Below are positions 37,581 to 47,474 of a stretch of 64,000 bases of DNA, piece after piece. Source of the DNA: Methylomonas methanica MC09 (GTDB taxonomy: Bacteria > Pseudomonadota > Gammaproteobacteria > Methylococcales > Methylomonadaceae). The notes under the pieces were generated by a model that did not search any database, was not told the DNA's origin, and saw nothing but the letters and a program-made list of their open reading frames with translations. The stretch spans positions 744,001 through 808,000 of the forward strand of contig NC_015572.1 in assembly GCF_000214665.1 (NCBI RefSeq), read 5' to 3'. Numbering within the stretch: the first letter of the stretch is position 1; every line of letters begins with the position of its first letter. Both the position numbers and the translations under genes were made by a program.

Positions 37581-37593
37581 TTTTGGTAACGAT

Positions 37594-38757
37594 ATGAACC
37601 CAATTCAATATGACGATTTAATCGGAAAAATCTACGATGCCGCTATCACACCGGAGATGTGGCCGGCTTTTTTGGAACAAATGTCGGAAACCTTTAAAAG
37701 CCGCGGAACAGCGCTGTATCTGGTTGATTTAGCCAGTAGCCTCTCAACTTGCAGTAGCGATGACCTTTCTTTTATTCATTCGGTGCGAATCGCTCCGGAG
37801 GCTGGTGAGTCCTACGATCGCTATTATTCGAGAACCAATGTCTGGCTTGAAAACTCCAGGTATTTGCCGGAAGGTAAACTGACTACCTCCGATCGATTAT
37901 TCTCTACGGAAGAGTTGGTCAAAACCGAGTGGTACAACGATTGGCTCAAACCGCAGGGTTTTTTTCATGCGATGGTCGGGCATATTCACAAGAAAGATAG
38001 CTTGGCGGTACGTTTGTCGATTTTCAGGGGTAAACAACAACCGTTTGCACCCACTGAAACCGCACTGTTCGCCCGTTTTGTGCCGCATATAAGCCGTTCT
38101 TGCATGATTCATAAACAGTTTTCCGAGTTTAAAAGCCTGCAGGCTACGAATACGGCATTGTTAAACCGCCTGCCGAGCGGAGTGGTTTTGTTCGATGAAC
38201 GCGGCCAGGCGGTATTCACCAACCACGCTGCGGAAGCTTTGATCCGTACCGTGGATGGTTTTAGCCTTGATTCAAAAAGGCGTTGTTTGGCCAGCAGTAC
38301 TTCTGATACCAGAACTCTGCGGCAGTCCATCTCCGATGCCGCTGAGAGGGGACAAAGCCGCGCCTTGAGTTTGCATCGACATTCGTCCGGACGGCCGTTA
38401 TCGGCCATCGTCGTGTCCTTGCAAAGTCGGCCGTTGCCGTTTATCGGCACCGAGTCGGTCGCGGCATTGTTTATCAACGATCCCGATAGCCCGCTCGAAC
38501 TGGACGACAAGTTGTTAATGCAATGTTACGGTCTGACTCTGGCCGAAGCCAAACTTGCCGTTGCGTTGCTAGGCGGTCAGACGCCGAGCGATTATGCCCA
38601 AGTGCATAGCGTTAGCCGAAATACTGTCAAGACCCAGCTGAAACAGATACTGGCAAAAACCGGTACCCACCGCCAAGCCGAACTGATCCAGCTGTTGGCA
38701 ACTGCTTTCGGGATGCTTAGCGAGCCGAAACGGCTGATGCCTTCAATCGCTAAATAA
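37594..38757 (+). CDS. LuxR-type transcriptional regulator next to an RND efflux operon
   Basis: A 387-residue protein. The C-terminal LuxR HTH (about residues 305-365: LTLAEAKLAVALLGGQTPSD, SVSRNTVKTQLKQILAKTGT) is clear. The N-terminal 180 residues resemble GAF/PAS-like sensor folds, and a PAS-like segment follows (LPSGVVLFDERGQAVFTNHA). No receiver or acyl-homoserine-lactone domain is evident. It stands 144 bases upstream of, and co-directional with, the efflux operon and probably controls it; that is inference from position. Confidence 0.85.
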   Translation: MNPIQYDDLIGKIYDAAITPEMWPAFLEQMSETFKSRGTALYLVDLASSLSTCSSDDLSFIHSVRIAPEAGESYDRYYSRTNVWLENSRYLPEGKLTTSDRLFSTEELVKTEWYNDWLKPQGFFHAMVGHIHKKDSLAVRLSIFRGKQQPFAPTETALFARFVPHISRSCMIHKQFSEFKSLQATNTALLNRLPSGVVLFDERGQAVFTNHAAEALIRTVDGFSLDSKRRCLASSTSDTRTLRQSISDAAERGQSRALSLHRHSSGRPLSAIVVSLQSRPLPFIGTESVAALFINDPDSPLELDDKLLMQCYGLTLAEAKLAVALLGGQTPSDYAQVHSVSRNTVKTQLKQILAKTGTHRQAELIQLLATAFGMLSEPKRLMPSIAK

Positions 38758-38901
38758 CTTTCCTTTTCACCCGAACGGGTGACGCGGCGTTTAATCGATT
38801 GCTTTAATTTGTCTACCCGAATAGGACAGTCACTGGCTTGATTCGCTTCAAGCGACACCGGGCTTGTCCATTGCGAGTAACTCATTAAATTCGGAGTTTC
38901 G

Positions 38902-40041
38902 ATGCGTTTACGCAATTTCCGCCCTCGTTTATTTACCATTATCAATCCGTTGGTCGGCAGTCTTTTTCTGGGATTGCTCGCTTGTGAAAACCAGAGCCAG
39001 GAACGGCAATCGATTAGGCCCGTCAAGGCGATTCGGATTACCAGCCAGCAGACGCCGAGCTACAGAACCTATCCCGGCGAGATTAAGGCGCGCGTCGAAA
39101 CGATTTTATCGTTTCGGGTGGCCGGTAAACTGTTGGAACGCAAAATAGACATCGGCGATCCAGTAAACAAAGGCCAACTGCTGGCAATACTAGACGGCAA
39201 CGATTACCGCCTCGCCGTGCAGGGTCTTAAGGCTCAGCTAGCTTCCGCCCAGGCCGACAGCACGTTCTTGCGCGACGATCTGGCGAGATACCGCGAATTG
39301 CTGACCCAGCAAGTCATCAGTCCGCCGGAGTTCGAGCGGCACGAAACCGCTTATACCGCGGCGCGGGAACGCACGGCGGCGTTGGCAGCGCAATTGGCCG
39401 AGGCATTTAACCAGCTGAGCTATACCGAATTGCATGCCGACCGCGACGGCGTGGTCACGGCGTTGGCTGTCGAGGCCGGACAGGTGTTGGCGGCAGGACA
39501 GGCGGTAATGACGCTGGCCCGGCTCGACGAAAAGGAAATCCATTTCGACGTGCCCGAGCATAGGCTGGCGGAAATCCAGCGCCAACAAGACGTCAATGTC
39601 TCGTTGTGGGTCGACGAACGGCGGTTTAGGGCTAAAATCCGCGAAATCGCCTCGGCCGCCGACCCGGCCAGCCGCACCTACCGCGTCAAGGCCACCTTGC
39701 TGGAAGGTCTGGACGCCGCGCAATTGGGGATGACGGCGACCGTTCATATGGCTGCGAACAACGCTTCCGCTATCGCCATCCCACTTTCCGCCATCTATAC
39801 CCGGCAAAACCAGCCCGATCATACTTTAGTCTGGCTGGTCGACGAGCAGACTGCCACCGTCAAATCCGTGCCGGTGAAGCTGGGCGAAACGCTGGCCGGC
39901 GAACGGATTGCCGTTGAAGGCCTCGCCGCAGGCCAATTGTTGGTCAGCGCCGGCGTCCAGCGCCTTGCCGAGGGACAGGCTGTTCGCTTGCCGGAAGGAT
40001 CTGGATTGCCTAAGAATAACGGCAGCAAGGAACAACTATGA
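38902..40041 (+). CDS. RND efflux periplasmic adaptor lipoprotein
   Basis: A 379-residue membrane fusion protein. The N-terminus has a lipobox (LGLLACEN, Cys about 29), so the mature protein is anchored by lipid. Then come the barrel-sandwich lipoyl halves (LSFRVAGKLLERKIDIGDPV and LHADRDGVVTALAVEAGQVL), a helical hairpin between them (about 110-165), and the beta-barrel/MP domains. It links the permease to the outer-membrane channel. It overlaps the permease gene by 4 bases. Confidence 0.94.
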   Translation: MRLRNFRPRLFTIINPLVGSLFLGLLACENQSQERQSIRPVKAIRITSQQTPSYRTYPGEIKARVETILSFRVAGKLLERKIDIGDPVNKGQLLAILDGNDYRLAVQGLKAQLASAQADSTFLRDDLARYRELLTQQVISPPEFERHETAYTAARERTAALAAQLAEAFNQLSYTELHADRDGVVTALAVEAGQVLAAGQAVMTLARLDEKEIHFDVPEHRLAEIQRQQDVNVSLWVDERRFRAKIREIASAADPASRTYRVKATLLEGLDAAQLGMTATVHMAANNASAIAIPLSAIYTRQNQPDHTLVWLVDEQTATVKSVPVKLGETLAGERIAVEGLAAGQLLVSAGVQRLAEGQAVRLPEGSGLPKNNGSKEQL

Positions 40042-43000
40042 AAGCGTTCAACCTCAGCGAATGGGTGCTTAACCATCGCGCGTTTACCGGTTTTATGCTG
40101 GCATTGGTGGTGCTCGGCGGTCTGTTCGCTTATTACCAGCTGGGCCAGCAAGAAGATCCACCGTTCACGTTCCGAATCATGGTGGTCAAAACCCTTTACC
40201 CCGGTGCCACCGCGCTGGAAGTCGAGCAGCAGTTGACCGACAGGCTGGAAAAGAAAATCCAGGAGCTACCGAACCTGGATTACCTGCGCAGCTATTCCAA
40301 ACCCGGCGAGTCGGTGATTTTCGTCACCCCGCGCGAGGATACCCCACCCGGCGAAATCCCCGAGCTTTGGTATCAGGTGCGCAAGAAGGTCGACGACATT
40401 CGCATGACCTTGCCGCCCAGTAGCATTGGGCCGTTTTTCAACGACGAATTCGGCGATACCTATAGCCTGATCTACGCCTTTTCCGGCGAGGGTTTTAGTT
40501 ATGCCGATCTGAAACAGGCGGCAGATTCGGTCCGCCAGCAGCTGTTGCGGGTCAAGGATGTCGAGAAGGTCGATCTGATCGGCATGCAGGACGAGAAGAT
40601 TTTCGTCGAGTTTTCCGACAAAAAGCTGGCCGAACTGAGCCTGGATACGGCGGCGGTTGCCCAGGCTTTGCAGGCCCAGAACGCCATGCTGCCGGCCGGC
40701 ACGGTGTTTTCCGCGCAACGCAATCTGCCGATACGCCTGACCGGTTCATTCGACTCGGAAGAGAGTGTCGCCAATTTGGCGATACGCATCGCCAATCGCA
40801 CTTTCAAGGTCAAAGATTTCGCCCAAGTGACGCGCGGCTATGTCGATCCCGCCGAATTCAAGATGCGTTTCAACGGCAAACCGGCCCTTGGACTGGGCGT
40901 GACGATGAACAAGAAAGGTAACGTGATAGCCCTGGGAAAAAACTTGGAAGACGCGTTGGCCGGCATCGAAAACGAATTGCCGTTGGGCATGGACATCGAG
41001 CAAGTCGCCAACCAAGCGCATGTGGTGAAAAACCAGATGGCGGAATTCGGCCAAACTTTTTTCGAAGCGTTGGCTACCGTGTTGGTGGTCAGTTTTTTAA
41101 GCCTGGGTTGGCGCACCGGCTCCGTAGTGGCGCTGACCGTACCGTTGGTACTGGCCGCCACCTTGTTGGTCATGCTGCTGTGCGGCATCGATCTGCAACG
41201 GATTTCCTTGGGCGCTTTGATTCTGGCGCTGGGCCTGTTGGTGGACGACGCGATGATCGCCGTCGAGATGATGGCCCGCAAGCTGGAAGAAGGCTGGGAC
41301 CGGATGCGCGCCGCGACCTATACGTACACTGCCACCGCCTTTCCGATGCTGACCGGCACCTTGATCACCATCGCCGGTTTCTTGCCGGTTAGCTTAGCTA
41401 AGTCTCAAGCCGGCGAGTACACGGTGTCGATTTTTCAGGTGGTGGGTATCTCGATGCTGCTGTCGTGGATAGGCGCGGTGGTGTTCACCCCGTATTTGGG
41501 GTTTTTGATCCTCAAGACACACGGCAACGCCGATGGCCCGGTCCACGACCTGTTCGACACGCCGTTCTATAACCGGTTACGCCGTTGGGTGGACGCCTGC
41601 GTGGCGCACCGCAAGAAAGTCATTACTGCCTCGCTGGCGTTGTTCGGCCTCGGTATCGTGACATTAACTCAGGTTCCGGAACAGTTCTTCCCGTTGTCCA
41701 ACCGCCCGGAAGTCATCGTCGACTTGTGGTTACCGGAGGGCAGTGCCTTCGAACAAACCGAAACTGTGGCCAAACGCATGGAAGATATGTTAGCCAAGGA
41801 CGAGGATGTGGAACATGTCGCCAGCTATATCGGTAGCGGTACGCCGAGATTTTTCCTGCTGATCGTGCAGCAACTGGCGAATACCAATCTCGCCGAATTG
41901 GTGGTGATGACCAAGGATAACGTGGCCCGCGAACGGGTGATGCAGCGCGTCCGGCAAATTCTGGCGACGGATTTTCCGGCTGTGCGCGGGCGAGTGATGC
42001 GACTCAATGTCGGCCCGCCCATGGATTATCCGGTGGTGTTCAGAGTATTAGGCGAAAACCCCAATGTCGTGCGCGGCATCGCCGATCGGGTAGCCGAGGT
42101 CGTGCGCGCCAATCCCAATACCGTGGACGTCAACGACGACTGGCATGAGCGCATGCCTTCGTTCCGGCTAAAGTTGGATCAGGACAAGGCCCGCGCCCTC
42201 GGCGTGTCGACGGCCAGCTTGTCGCAAGCCTTGCAGGCGCATTACACCGGTATTCCGGTCGGACAACTGCGCGAGCAGGATAAATTGATCGACATCGTCT
42301 GGCGGGCCCGTCCCGAATTGCGCACCGCCGCCGAGGAATTGCCGGACATTGCGGTGCGCACAGCCAATGGCCAGTCGGTATCGCTGTCGCAGTTGGTCAA
42401 GTTCGAAACCGTGTTCGAGGACGGCGTGCGCTGGCGGCGCAACCGCTTCCCGGCCATCTCGGTGCGCGCCGATGTGGCCGACGGCATGCTGGCACCCGAT
42501 GTGGCGGCGCAAATCGTTCCCAAGCTTGAATCCATACAAAAGCAGTTGCCGGTCGGCTATTTCATCGAGACCGGCGCGGCAAAGGAAGATGCCTGGACGG
42601 CGCAAAAATCGATTTTGATCTGGATTCCGCTGGTGCTGATCGTCACGCTGATCTTGTTGATGATGCAGTTGCAGAATCTGTCCAGGACTTTCATGGTGTT
42701 CAGCACTGCTCCTCTAGGCGTGATCGGCGCAGCCTTCGCCCTGCTGCTGTTCCGGGCGCCGTTCGGTTTCATGGCCTTGCTCGGCATCCTGGCTCTGGCC
42801 GGCATGATCATGCGTAACTCGGTGATTCTGGTGGATCAGATCGATCAGGACGAACAGTCGGGACTCGACACTTGGTCGGCCATCGTCGAATCGACGGTGC
42901 GGCGCTTTAGGCCGATCATGCTGACCGCGGCGGCGGCCATTCTGGCGATGATACCGCTGTCGCGCAATGACTTCTTCGGCCCGCAGGCCATCGCCATCAT

Positions 43001-43136
43001 GGGTGGGTTGACGGTGGCTACCGCGTTGACGGTGTTCTTCTTGCCTGCGCTGTATGCGGCGTGGTTCAGAGTGGAGCGTGGGCAGTCGGATGCCATCATA
43101 AAGTCTTCTCACGCCACGGATGGTAGGTTGGGCTGA
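40038..43136 (+). CDS. RND efflux permease
   Basis: A 1032-residue inner-membrane transporter of the AcrB-like HAE-1 family with 12 predicted helices and two large periplasmic loops. The proton-relay pair is GLLVDDAMIAVEMM (Asp about 403-404). Family blocks QQEDPPFTFRIMVVKTLYPG and TAAAAILAMIPLSRNDFFGP are present. It looks closer to the TriC/MexK-like branch (QQEDPPF start) than to AcrB, by memory only. The substrate is unknown. Its last codons (GRLG) and stop codon lie inside a palindromic repeat. Confidence 0.95.
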   Translation: MKAFNLSEWVLNHRAFTGFMLALVVLGGLFAYYQLGQQEDPPFTFRIMVVKTLYPGATALEVEQQLTDRLEKKIQELPNLDYLRSYSKPGESVIFVTPREDTPPGEIPELWYQVRKKVDDIRMTLPPSSIGPFFNDEFGDTYSLIYAFSGEGFSYADLKQAADSVRQQLLRVKDVEKVDLIGMQDEKIFVEFSDKKLAELSLDTAAVAQALQAQNAMLPAGTVFSAQRNLPIRLTGSFDSEESVANLAIRIANRTFKVKDFAQVTRGYVDPAEFKMRFNGKPALGLGVTMNKKGNVIALGKNLEDALAGIENELPLGMDIEQVANQAHVVKNQMAEFGQTFFEALATVLVVSFLSLGWRTGSVVALTVPLVLAATLLVMLLCGIDLQRISLGALILALGLLVDDAMIAVEMMARKLEEGWDRMRAATYTYTATAFPMLTGTLITIAGFLPVSLAKSQAGEYTVSIFQVVGISMLLSWIGAVVFTPYLGFLILKTHGNADGPVHDLFDTPFYNRLRRWVDACVAHRKKVITASLALFGLGIVTLTQVPEQFFPLSNRPEVIVDLWLPEGSAFEQTETVAKRMEDMLAKDEDVEHVASYIGSGTPRFFLLIVQQLANTNLAELVVMTKDNVARERVMQRVRQILATDFPAVRGRVMRLNVGPPMDYPVVFRVLGENPNVVRGIADRVAEVVRANPNTVDVNDDWHERMPSFRLKLDQDKARALGVSTASLSQALQAHYTGIPVGQLREQDKLIDIVWRARPELRTAAEELPDIAVRTANGQSVSLSQLVKFETVFEDGVRWRRNRFPAISVRADVADGMLAPDVAAQIVPKLESIQKQLPVGYFIETGAAKEDAWTAQKSILIWIPLVLIVTLILLMMQLQNLSRTFMVFSTAPLGVIGAAFALLLFRAPFGFMALLGILALAGMIMRNSVILVDQIDQDEQSGLDTWSAIVESTVRRFRPIMLTAAAAILAMIPLSRNDFFGPQAIAIMGGLTVATALTVFFLPALYAAWFRVERGQSDAIIKSSHATDGRLG

Positions 43137-43194
43137 ATGTAATGAAGCCCAACATTTTGATTTTGTTGGGTTACGCTTCGCTAACCCAACCTAC
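43123..43194. repeat. palindromic element overlapping the 3' end of the permease gene
   Basis: Outer arms GTAGGTTGGG (43123-43132) and CCCAACCTAC (43185-43194) are exact complements. Inner arms AGCCCAAC and GTTGGGTT add a nested stem. Similar GTAGGTTGGG...CCCAACCTAC elements are common between genes in many proteobacteria, so it is probably dispersed here too. It supplies the permease stop codon. Confidence 0.75.
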
Positions 43195-43226
43195 ATTTTT
43201 GGCGGTTAAGACCTCGGAGTCTTGCA

Positions 43227-44690
43227 ATGAATAATCGATATTTAGCAGCGCTAACCCTTCTGTCCCAGGCAAGTCTCATCGCCTGTACGCCGACCCGCGT
43301 CGGCGATCAAGTGGCGCTCAATAGCCCGGCGACTTGGCAACATGCACCCAATGCTCAAACTGCCGAAAAAGCGGACCTGAAGACTTGGTGGCAAGGTTTC
43401 GACGATCCCTTGCTGAACGAATTGATAGATCAAGCCTTGGCCGCTAACCTCGATCTGAAGATTGCCACTGCTCGGGTCCGCGAAGCCAACGCGATGGTCA
43501 CCGTCGCCGAAGCTGCACTGTACCCCAGCCTGGATTTCTCGATCTCCGGCGGCCGGGAAAAACGCATCGACCGCATCGTCGGCGTACCGAGCGGGCAAGG
43601 CATCAAATTGATCACGCCTACCGCCGATGCCGTCAGCGGCGGACTGGCTGCGCGCTGGGAAATCGACCTGTTCGGCGGCCGGCATTTGCAAGCCGAAGCC
43701 GCCGCCGCGCAAGCCGAAGGCAGCAAGGAAGGCTTGCATGCCGCGCAAGTCGGCCTGTTGGCTCAAGTGACGACAAACTATCTGGAGCTGCGCGGCGTGC
43801 AGCAACGCACCGGCATTTTGCAAAGCAATATAGCCGTGCAGCGGGAACGGCTGAGGACATTGCAGGCATTTGTTAAAGCCGGACTGGCTAACGAGGCGGA
43901 CCTTGCCCGCCAGCAAACCTTGCTGCAGGGCACCGAAGCGGCGTTGCCGGGACTGACTAGCACCGGGGAAAAGCTGATCCATCGTTTGGGCGTATTGCTG
44001 GGCGAACCTCCGGAAAGCCTAGGAAGCCGCTTGACCGCTGTTGGCCCGTTGCCGAAACAAGCGCCGATCATGCCTAATCTGCTGCCGGCGGATTTGTTGG
44101 CGCAACGTCCCGATCTGCGTCTGGCACAGAAAGAAGTCAGCGCGGCGGCGGCCGGCCTGGGTTCGGCGCGGGCCGATCTCTATCCGAAGTTGGTGCTGTC
44201 GGCCAGCGGCGGTCTGGGCGCGCTGGCGGTCGGCGGTTTTCCTAGTCTGGCCGATAGCGTTTATGCGCTGGGCTCGGGCCTTTCCGCGCCAATCTTCAAT
44301 GCCGGACGCATCCGCGCCCATATTGCCGCCGCCGATGCGCGGCTGGAGCAAGTCGCGGCCAATTACGAGAAGACGTTTTTGCTGGCCCTGGAAGACGTGG
44401 AAAACGCCTTCGTCGCGCATCGTTCCGCGAACGATAGCTTAGGAAAACTGACCGAAGCGGAAGCCTCGGCTGAGAAAGCGTACCGGCTGGTCGATGCCTT
44501 GTATCAGCGCGGCGCCGGCAATTATCTGGCCGTGTTGGATGCCCAGCGCCGCAAACTGGACGTCAGCGACGAACGCGCCAAAGCCGAAACGGCGGTCAGC
44601 GTGGCGATGGTGTCGCTGTACCGGGCATTCGGCGGCGGCTGGATCATTGCTTCATCGGATCGTGAAATGGAAAAAGCCTTGGCACGGTAA
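43227..44690 (+). CDS. NodT-family outer-membrane efflux lipoprotein
   Basis: A 487-residue outer-membrane factor with a lipobox (SLIACTP, Cys about 20) and two OEP repeats (LKTWWQGFDDPLLNELIDQA, LAANLDLKIATARVREANAM; LLPADLLAQRPDLRLAQKEV). It trimerises into the channel that completes the tripartite pump. It lies 90 bases after the permease, with the palindromic element in the gap. Confidence 0.95.
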   Translation: MNNRYLAALTLLSQASLIACTPTRVGDQVALNSPATWQHAPNAQTAEKADLKTWWQGFDDPLLNELIDQALAANLDLKIATARVREANAMVTVAEAALYPSLDFSISGGREKRIDRIVGVPSGQGIKLITPTADAVSGGLAARWEIDLFGGRHLQAEAAAAQAEGSKEGLHAAQVGLLAQVTTNYLELRGVQQRTGILQSNIAVQRERLRTLQAFVKAGLANEADLARQQTLLQGTEAALPGLTSTGEKLIHRLGVLLGEPPESLGSRLTAVGPLPKQAPIMPNLLPADLLAQRPDLRLAQKEVSAAAAGLGSARADLYPKLVLSASGGLGALAVGGFPSLADSVYALGSGLSAPIFNAGRIRAHIAAADARLEQVAANYEKTFLLALEDVENAFVAHRSANDSLGKLTEAEASAEKAYRLVDALYQRGAGNYLAVLDAQRRKLDVSDERAKAETAVSVAMVSLYRAFGGGWIIASSDREMEKALAR

Positions 44691-44793
44691 TCGACGACGA
44701 CTTGATTGCGTAGCAAACATAAAAAAGCGTCGTTAACAAGTAAAAAAGATGATCCTGTAAAGATATAAGTTTATTAACCCGGCCCTTAAAAAT

Positions 44794-44857
44794 CGTCGCT
44801 CCCGCGAAAGCGGGAGCCCATTAGATGCAATGGATTCCCGCTTTCGCGGGAGCGACG
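44794..44857. repeat. perfect 22-bp inverted repeat (REP-like)
   Basis: The arms 44794-44815 and 44836-44857 are exact reverse complements (core CCCGCTTTCGCGGGAGCGAC) around a 20-base loop. Each arm also folds on itself (CCCGC-gaaa-GCGGG). It lies between convergent efflux and pyrD genes and may terminate both. The motif is familiar as a dispersed intergenic repeat. Confidence 0.85.
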
Positions 44858-44914
44858 AATGGAGGGTATTCAAGGGCTGGGTTAATATTAAGGCCAGGTG
44901 GCCCAAATATACCT

Positions 44915-45928
44915 TTAGAGGGTGCTTAAAATCTCTTCAAGTAATTCCGGTCCTCGGTAAATCAGGCCGCTGTAAATTTGCACCAAGGTGGCGCCGGCCT
45001 GAATTTTTTCCCGCGCATCGGCACCATTTAAAATGCCGCCCGCCGCGATAATCGGCAATTTGCCGTTTAACTCTGCGGCTAGTCCTCTGACGACAGCCGT
45101 TGAGCGCTCTTTGACCGGCGCGCCGCTCAGGCCGCCGGTTTCGTTGCAAAGTGGATGGCCTTGCACTTTGTCACGGGCGATGGTGGTATTGGTGGCGATA
45201 ACGCCGTCAATGCCGAATTCGAGCAACAAGCCGGCAATATGGCGAATTTCCTCATCGGTTAGGTCCGGGGCAATCTTTACCGCCAGTGGTGTGTATTTAC
45301 CATGCTCTGCCTGTAATTTGAGTTGTTCTTGTTTTAACGCTTCCAGTAAATGCTTGATCTCTCCACCTTGCTGTAATTGGCGCAGGTTTTTGGTGTTGGG
45401 CGAGGAAATGTTGATCGTGATATAGCTGGCCGGCAAATAGCTTTTACGTAAACCGATCAAATAATCGTCAGTAGCGTTTTCGATAGGCGTATCGGCATTT
45501 TTGCCGATATTGATGCCCAGTACGCCGCGATAACGGCAACGGGCGACTTGTTGCAAGAGATGGTCGATGCCGAAATTATTGAATCCCATCCGGTTGATGA
45601 TGGCTTGGTGCTCCGGCAAACGAAACAGGCGTGGCTTGGGATTGCCGGGTTGCGGGCGCGGCGTTACCGTGCCTATCTCAATAAAACCAAAACCCAGCGC
45701 GGCCAATGCGTCGATATGGTTGCCGTTTTTATCCAGGCCCGCGGCCAGTCCGAGCGGGTTTTTAAATTCCAGGCCCATGATGGATACCGGTTTATCGGTC
45801 GATTGTGCTTGGCTTAAGCCAGATAAACCGGTCTGTTCAGCCAGGTTCAATAATTTTAAGGTGACGTTGTGGGCGGTTTCCGGGTCCAGGCTAAATAATA
45901 CCGGGCGTAATAAAGGATAAAGATTCAT
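44915..45928 (-). CDS. pyrD: dihydroorotate dehydrogenase (quinone)
   Basis: A 337-residue class 2 enzyme. The N-terminal amphipathic segment ([20 protein letters not shown]) attaches to the membrane. FMN and substrate blocks are [50 protein letters not shown] (with the catalytic Ser in the usual region) and [16 protein letters not shown]. It oxidises dihydroorotate with quinone in pyrimidine synthesis. Confidence 0.97.
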   Translation of the reverse strand: MNLYPLLRPVLFSLDPETAHNVTLKLLNLAEQTGLSGLSQAQSTDKPVSIMGLEFKNPLGLAAGLDKNGNHIDALAALGFGFIEIGTVTPRPQPGNPKPRLFRLPEHQAIINRMGFNNFGIDHLLQQVARCRYRGVLGINIGKNADTPIENATDDYLIGLRKSYLPASYITINISSPNTKNLRQLQQGGEIKHLLEALKQEQLKLQAEHGKYTPLAVKIAPDLTDEEIRHIAGLLLEFGIDGVIATNTTIARDKVQGHPLCNETGGLSGAPVKERSTAVVRGLAAELNGKLPIIAAGGILNGADAREKIQAGATLVQIYSGLIYRGPELLEEILSTL

Positions 45929-46006
45929 GGCATTTTTTGAATGTATAAGTCGGGTTAGCGAAAAGTGTAACCCGACATAGCGGTTCGGAAGTAAGTCAAA
46001 TCTTAA

Positions 46007-47101
46007 TTAATTGCGATTCAAGGCGTAGGCTGTTGGGTTTAGTGTGGGTGTTCTTTGTAAAATTAAGTCCGCCAATAGCCGGGCGGATGCCGGTCCCATG
46101 ACCAGGCCGTTGCGGAAATGACCGGCGTTGACGCTGAGATTATCTACATCAGGGTGAAAGCCGATATAAGGAATGCCTTCGGGAGTGCCGGGCCGCAGAC
46201 CTGCCCAATGCTCGCAGACCGGGTAGTTTTTCAAGTCCGGCATTAAGCCGATGGCAAAGCTATACAGATGTTCTCTGGCTTCTGTAGTGGTGATTTTGGT
46301 AAATCCGGCTTGTTCTACAGTGCTGCCCGCCAAAATTTTGCCGTCGCGGCGTGGAATCAGATAGTGGTCGCCATCCAATATCATATGCTTCAGAGTGTCG
46401 GGTTGGGCGTCGAATAGCAGCATTTGTCCGCGTACCGGTTGAATCTGCAAGGTTGTCGAAGCGTGCGGCAACCAGCGGTTTAGCAGTTCCGCGCTCCAGG
46501 CGCCCGCGCAGACAACGGTTTGGTTTGGAATAAAGCTTCGTTTAGACGTGTGAACTTTTTGTAGGCATCTATTCAGAATTTCAATGCCGGTGATCTCGGC
46601 GTTTTCTATAAAACGCACGCCTTTTTGCAGTAAATAGGCTTTTAGCGACTTTAGCAGGCGAGGGTTACGAGCCTGAGCAATGTCGGGCAGCCATAAAGGC
46701 TGGTCGCAGCGCGTATTGATAGTGTTCAGCAATGCCGCAGGCGGGCTTTGGTAGGCAATATCGCGAGATTTGCACCATTTTATGGCTAAATCGTAGTCAG
46801 GGTTTTTGCAGATCAACATGCCGCACGGTAGCCATTCTGGGTCGATGCCAGTGGTGTCGCGCAGTTCGCTGCTCAGGTTGGGATAGCTTTGAATACTGGC
46901 TAAAACCAAGTCGGAAATGGCGTCGGCCTGTCGCCAGGGATAAATAGGTAGCAATATGCCGCCGCCTGCCCAGGAGGCTTCCTGTCCAGCGTTTGATTTA
47001 TCGATAATGGTGATGTCTCGGCCTGCCAATCGCAATTCGCGGGCGGTTAATAAGCCGCTGATGCCGCCGCCGATGATCAGAATGTCTGTGTCTAGGGTCA
47101 T
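46007..47101 (-). CDS. thiO: glycine oxidase ThiO-type FAD-dependent oxidase
   Basis: A 364-residue flavoprotein of the DAO family from ATG 47101 (MTLDTDILIIGGGISGLLTA; FAD-binding GGGISG near residue 10). GQEASWAGGGILLPIYPW and WAGLRPGTPEGIPYIG are typical of ThiO. In thiamine synthesis ThiO converts glycine to iminoglycine for the thiazole ring. The frame is open 38 codons upstream, without similarity. No other thi gene is nearby, so a related amino-acid oxidase is possible. Confidence 0.87.
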   Translation of the reverse strand: MTLDTDILIIGGGISGLLTARELRLAGRDITIIDKSNAGQEASWAGGGILLPIYPWRQADAISDLVLASIQSYPNLSSELRDTTGIDPEWLPCGMLICKNPDYDLAIKWCKSRDIAYQSPPAALLNTINTRCDQPLWLPDIAQARNPRLLKSLKAYLLQKGVRFIENAEITGIEILNRCLQKVHTSKRSFIPNQTVVCAGAWSAELLNRWLPHASTTLQIQPVRGQMLLFDAQPDTLKHMILDGDHYLIPRRDGKILAGSTVEQAGFTKITTTEAREHLYSFAIGLMPDLKNYPVCEHWAGLRPGTPEGIPYIGFHPDVDNLSVNAGHFRNGLVMGPASARLLADLILQRTPTLNPTAYALNRN

Positions 47102-47365
47102 GTGAAAACGAACTGTCTTGTGTATGCGACAAATTAACACGAAAAGGGAATACTTGCCGGGCTCTGGCTGGTTAGCCGCGCCAGAGTGGGCTGTTGTCTG
47201 GCGTTTGCGCGCCAAGTTGGTGCGGTAAAATTCTGGCGAATTTATTTGTGCAGATTTTAAACTAAATGTTGTTTTTTTTTAACATGTGATGAACTGGCTT
47301 TACACTTGTTTTATATGTTGTTGAAAAATAATAATTTTTTTTAAATAAAAAAATAGGGCTAAAAC

Positions 47366-47394
47366 TTGTAAGGAAGAGGAACTGCTGCTATTAT
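47366..47394 (+). promoter_or_regulatory. sigma-70-like promoter of the outer-membrane protein gene
   Basis: TTGTAA (47366-47371), a 17-base spacer and TATTAT (47389-47394) lie about 80 bases before the ATG, in an A/T-rich region. The gap 47102-47474 holds no gene. A weaker sigma-54-like TGGC-N8-TG at 47295 is not convincing. Confidence 0.6.
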
Positions 47395-47474
47395 TGCCTA
47401 CGTAGAAAAATCCTGTGTTGCAATTAAGCAAAAAGCAGACTGGCTAACAACAATAAACCCTTGGGGGGACAGCA

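Noticed and set aside
47295..47310. Sigma-54-like promoter before the outer-membrane protein gene
   Set aside because: TGGC is present but the -12 GC dinucleotide is not, and a better sigma-70 match lies 70 bases downstream.
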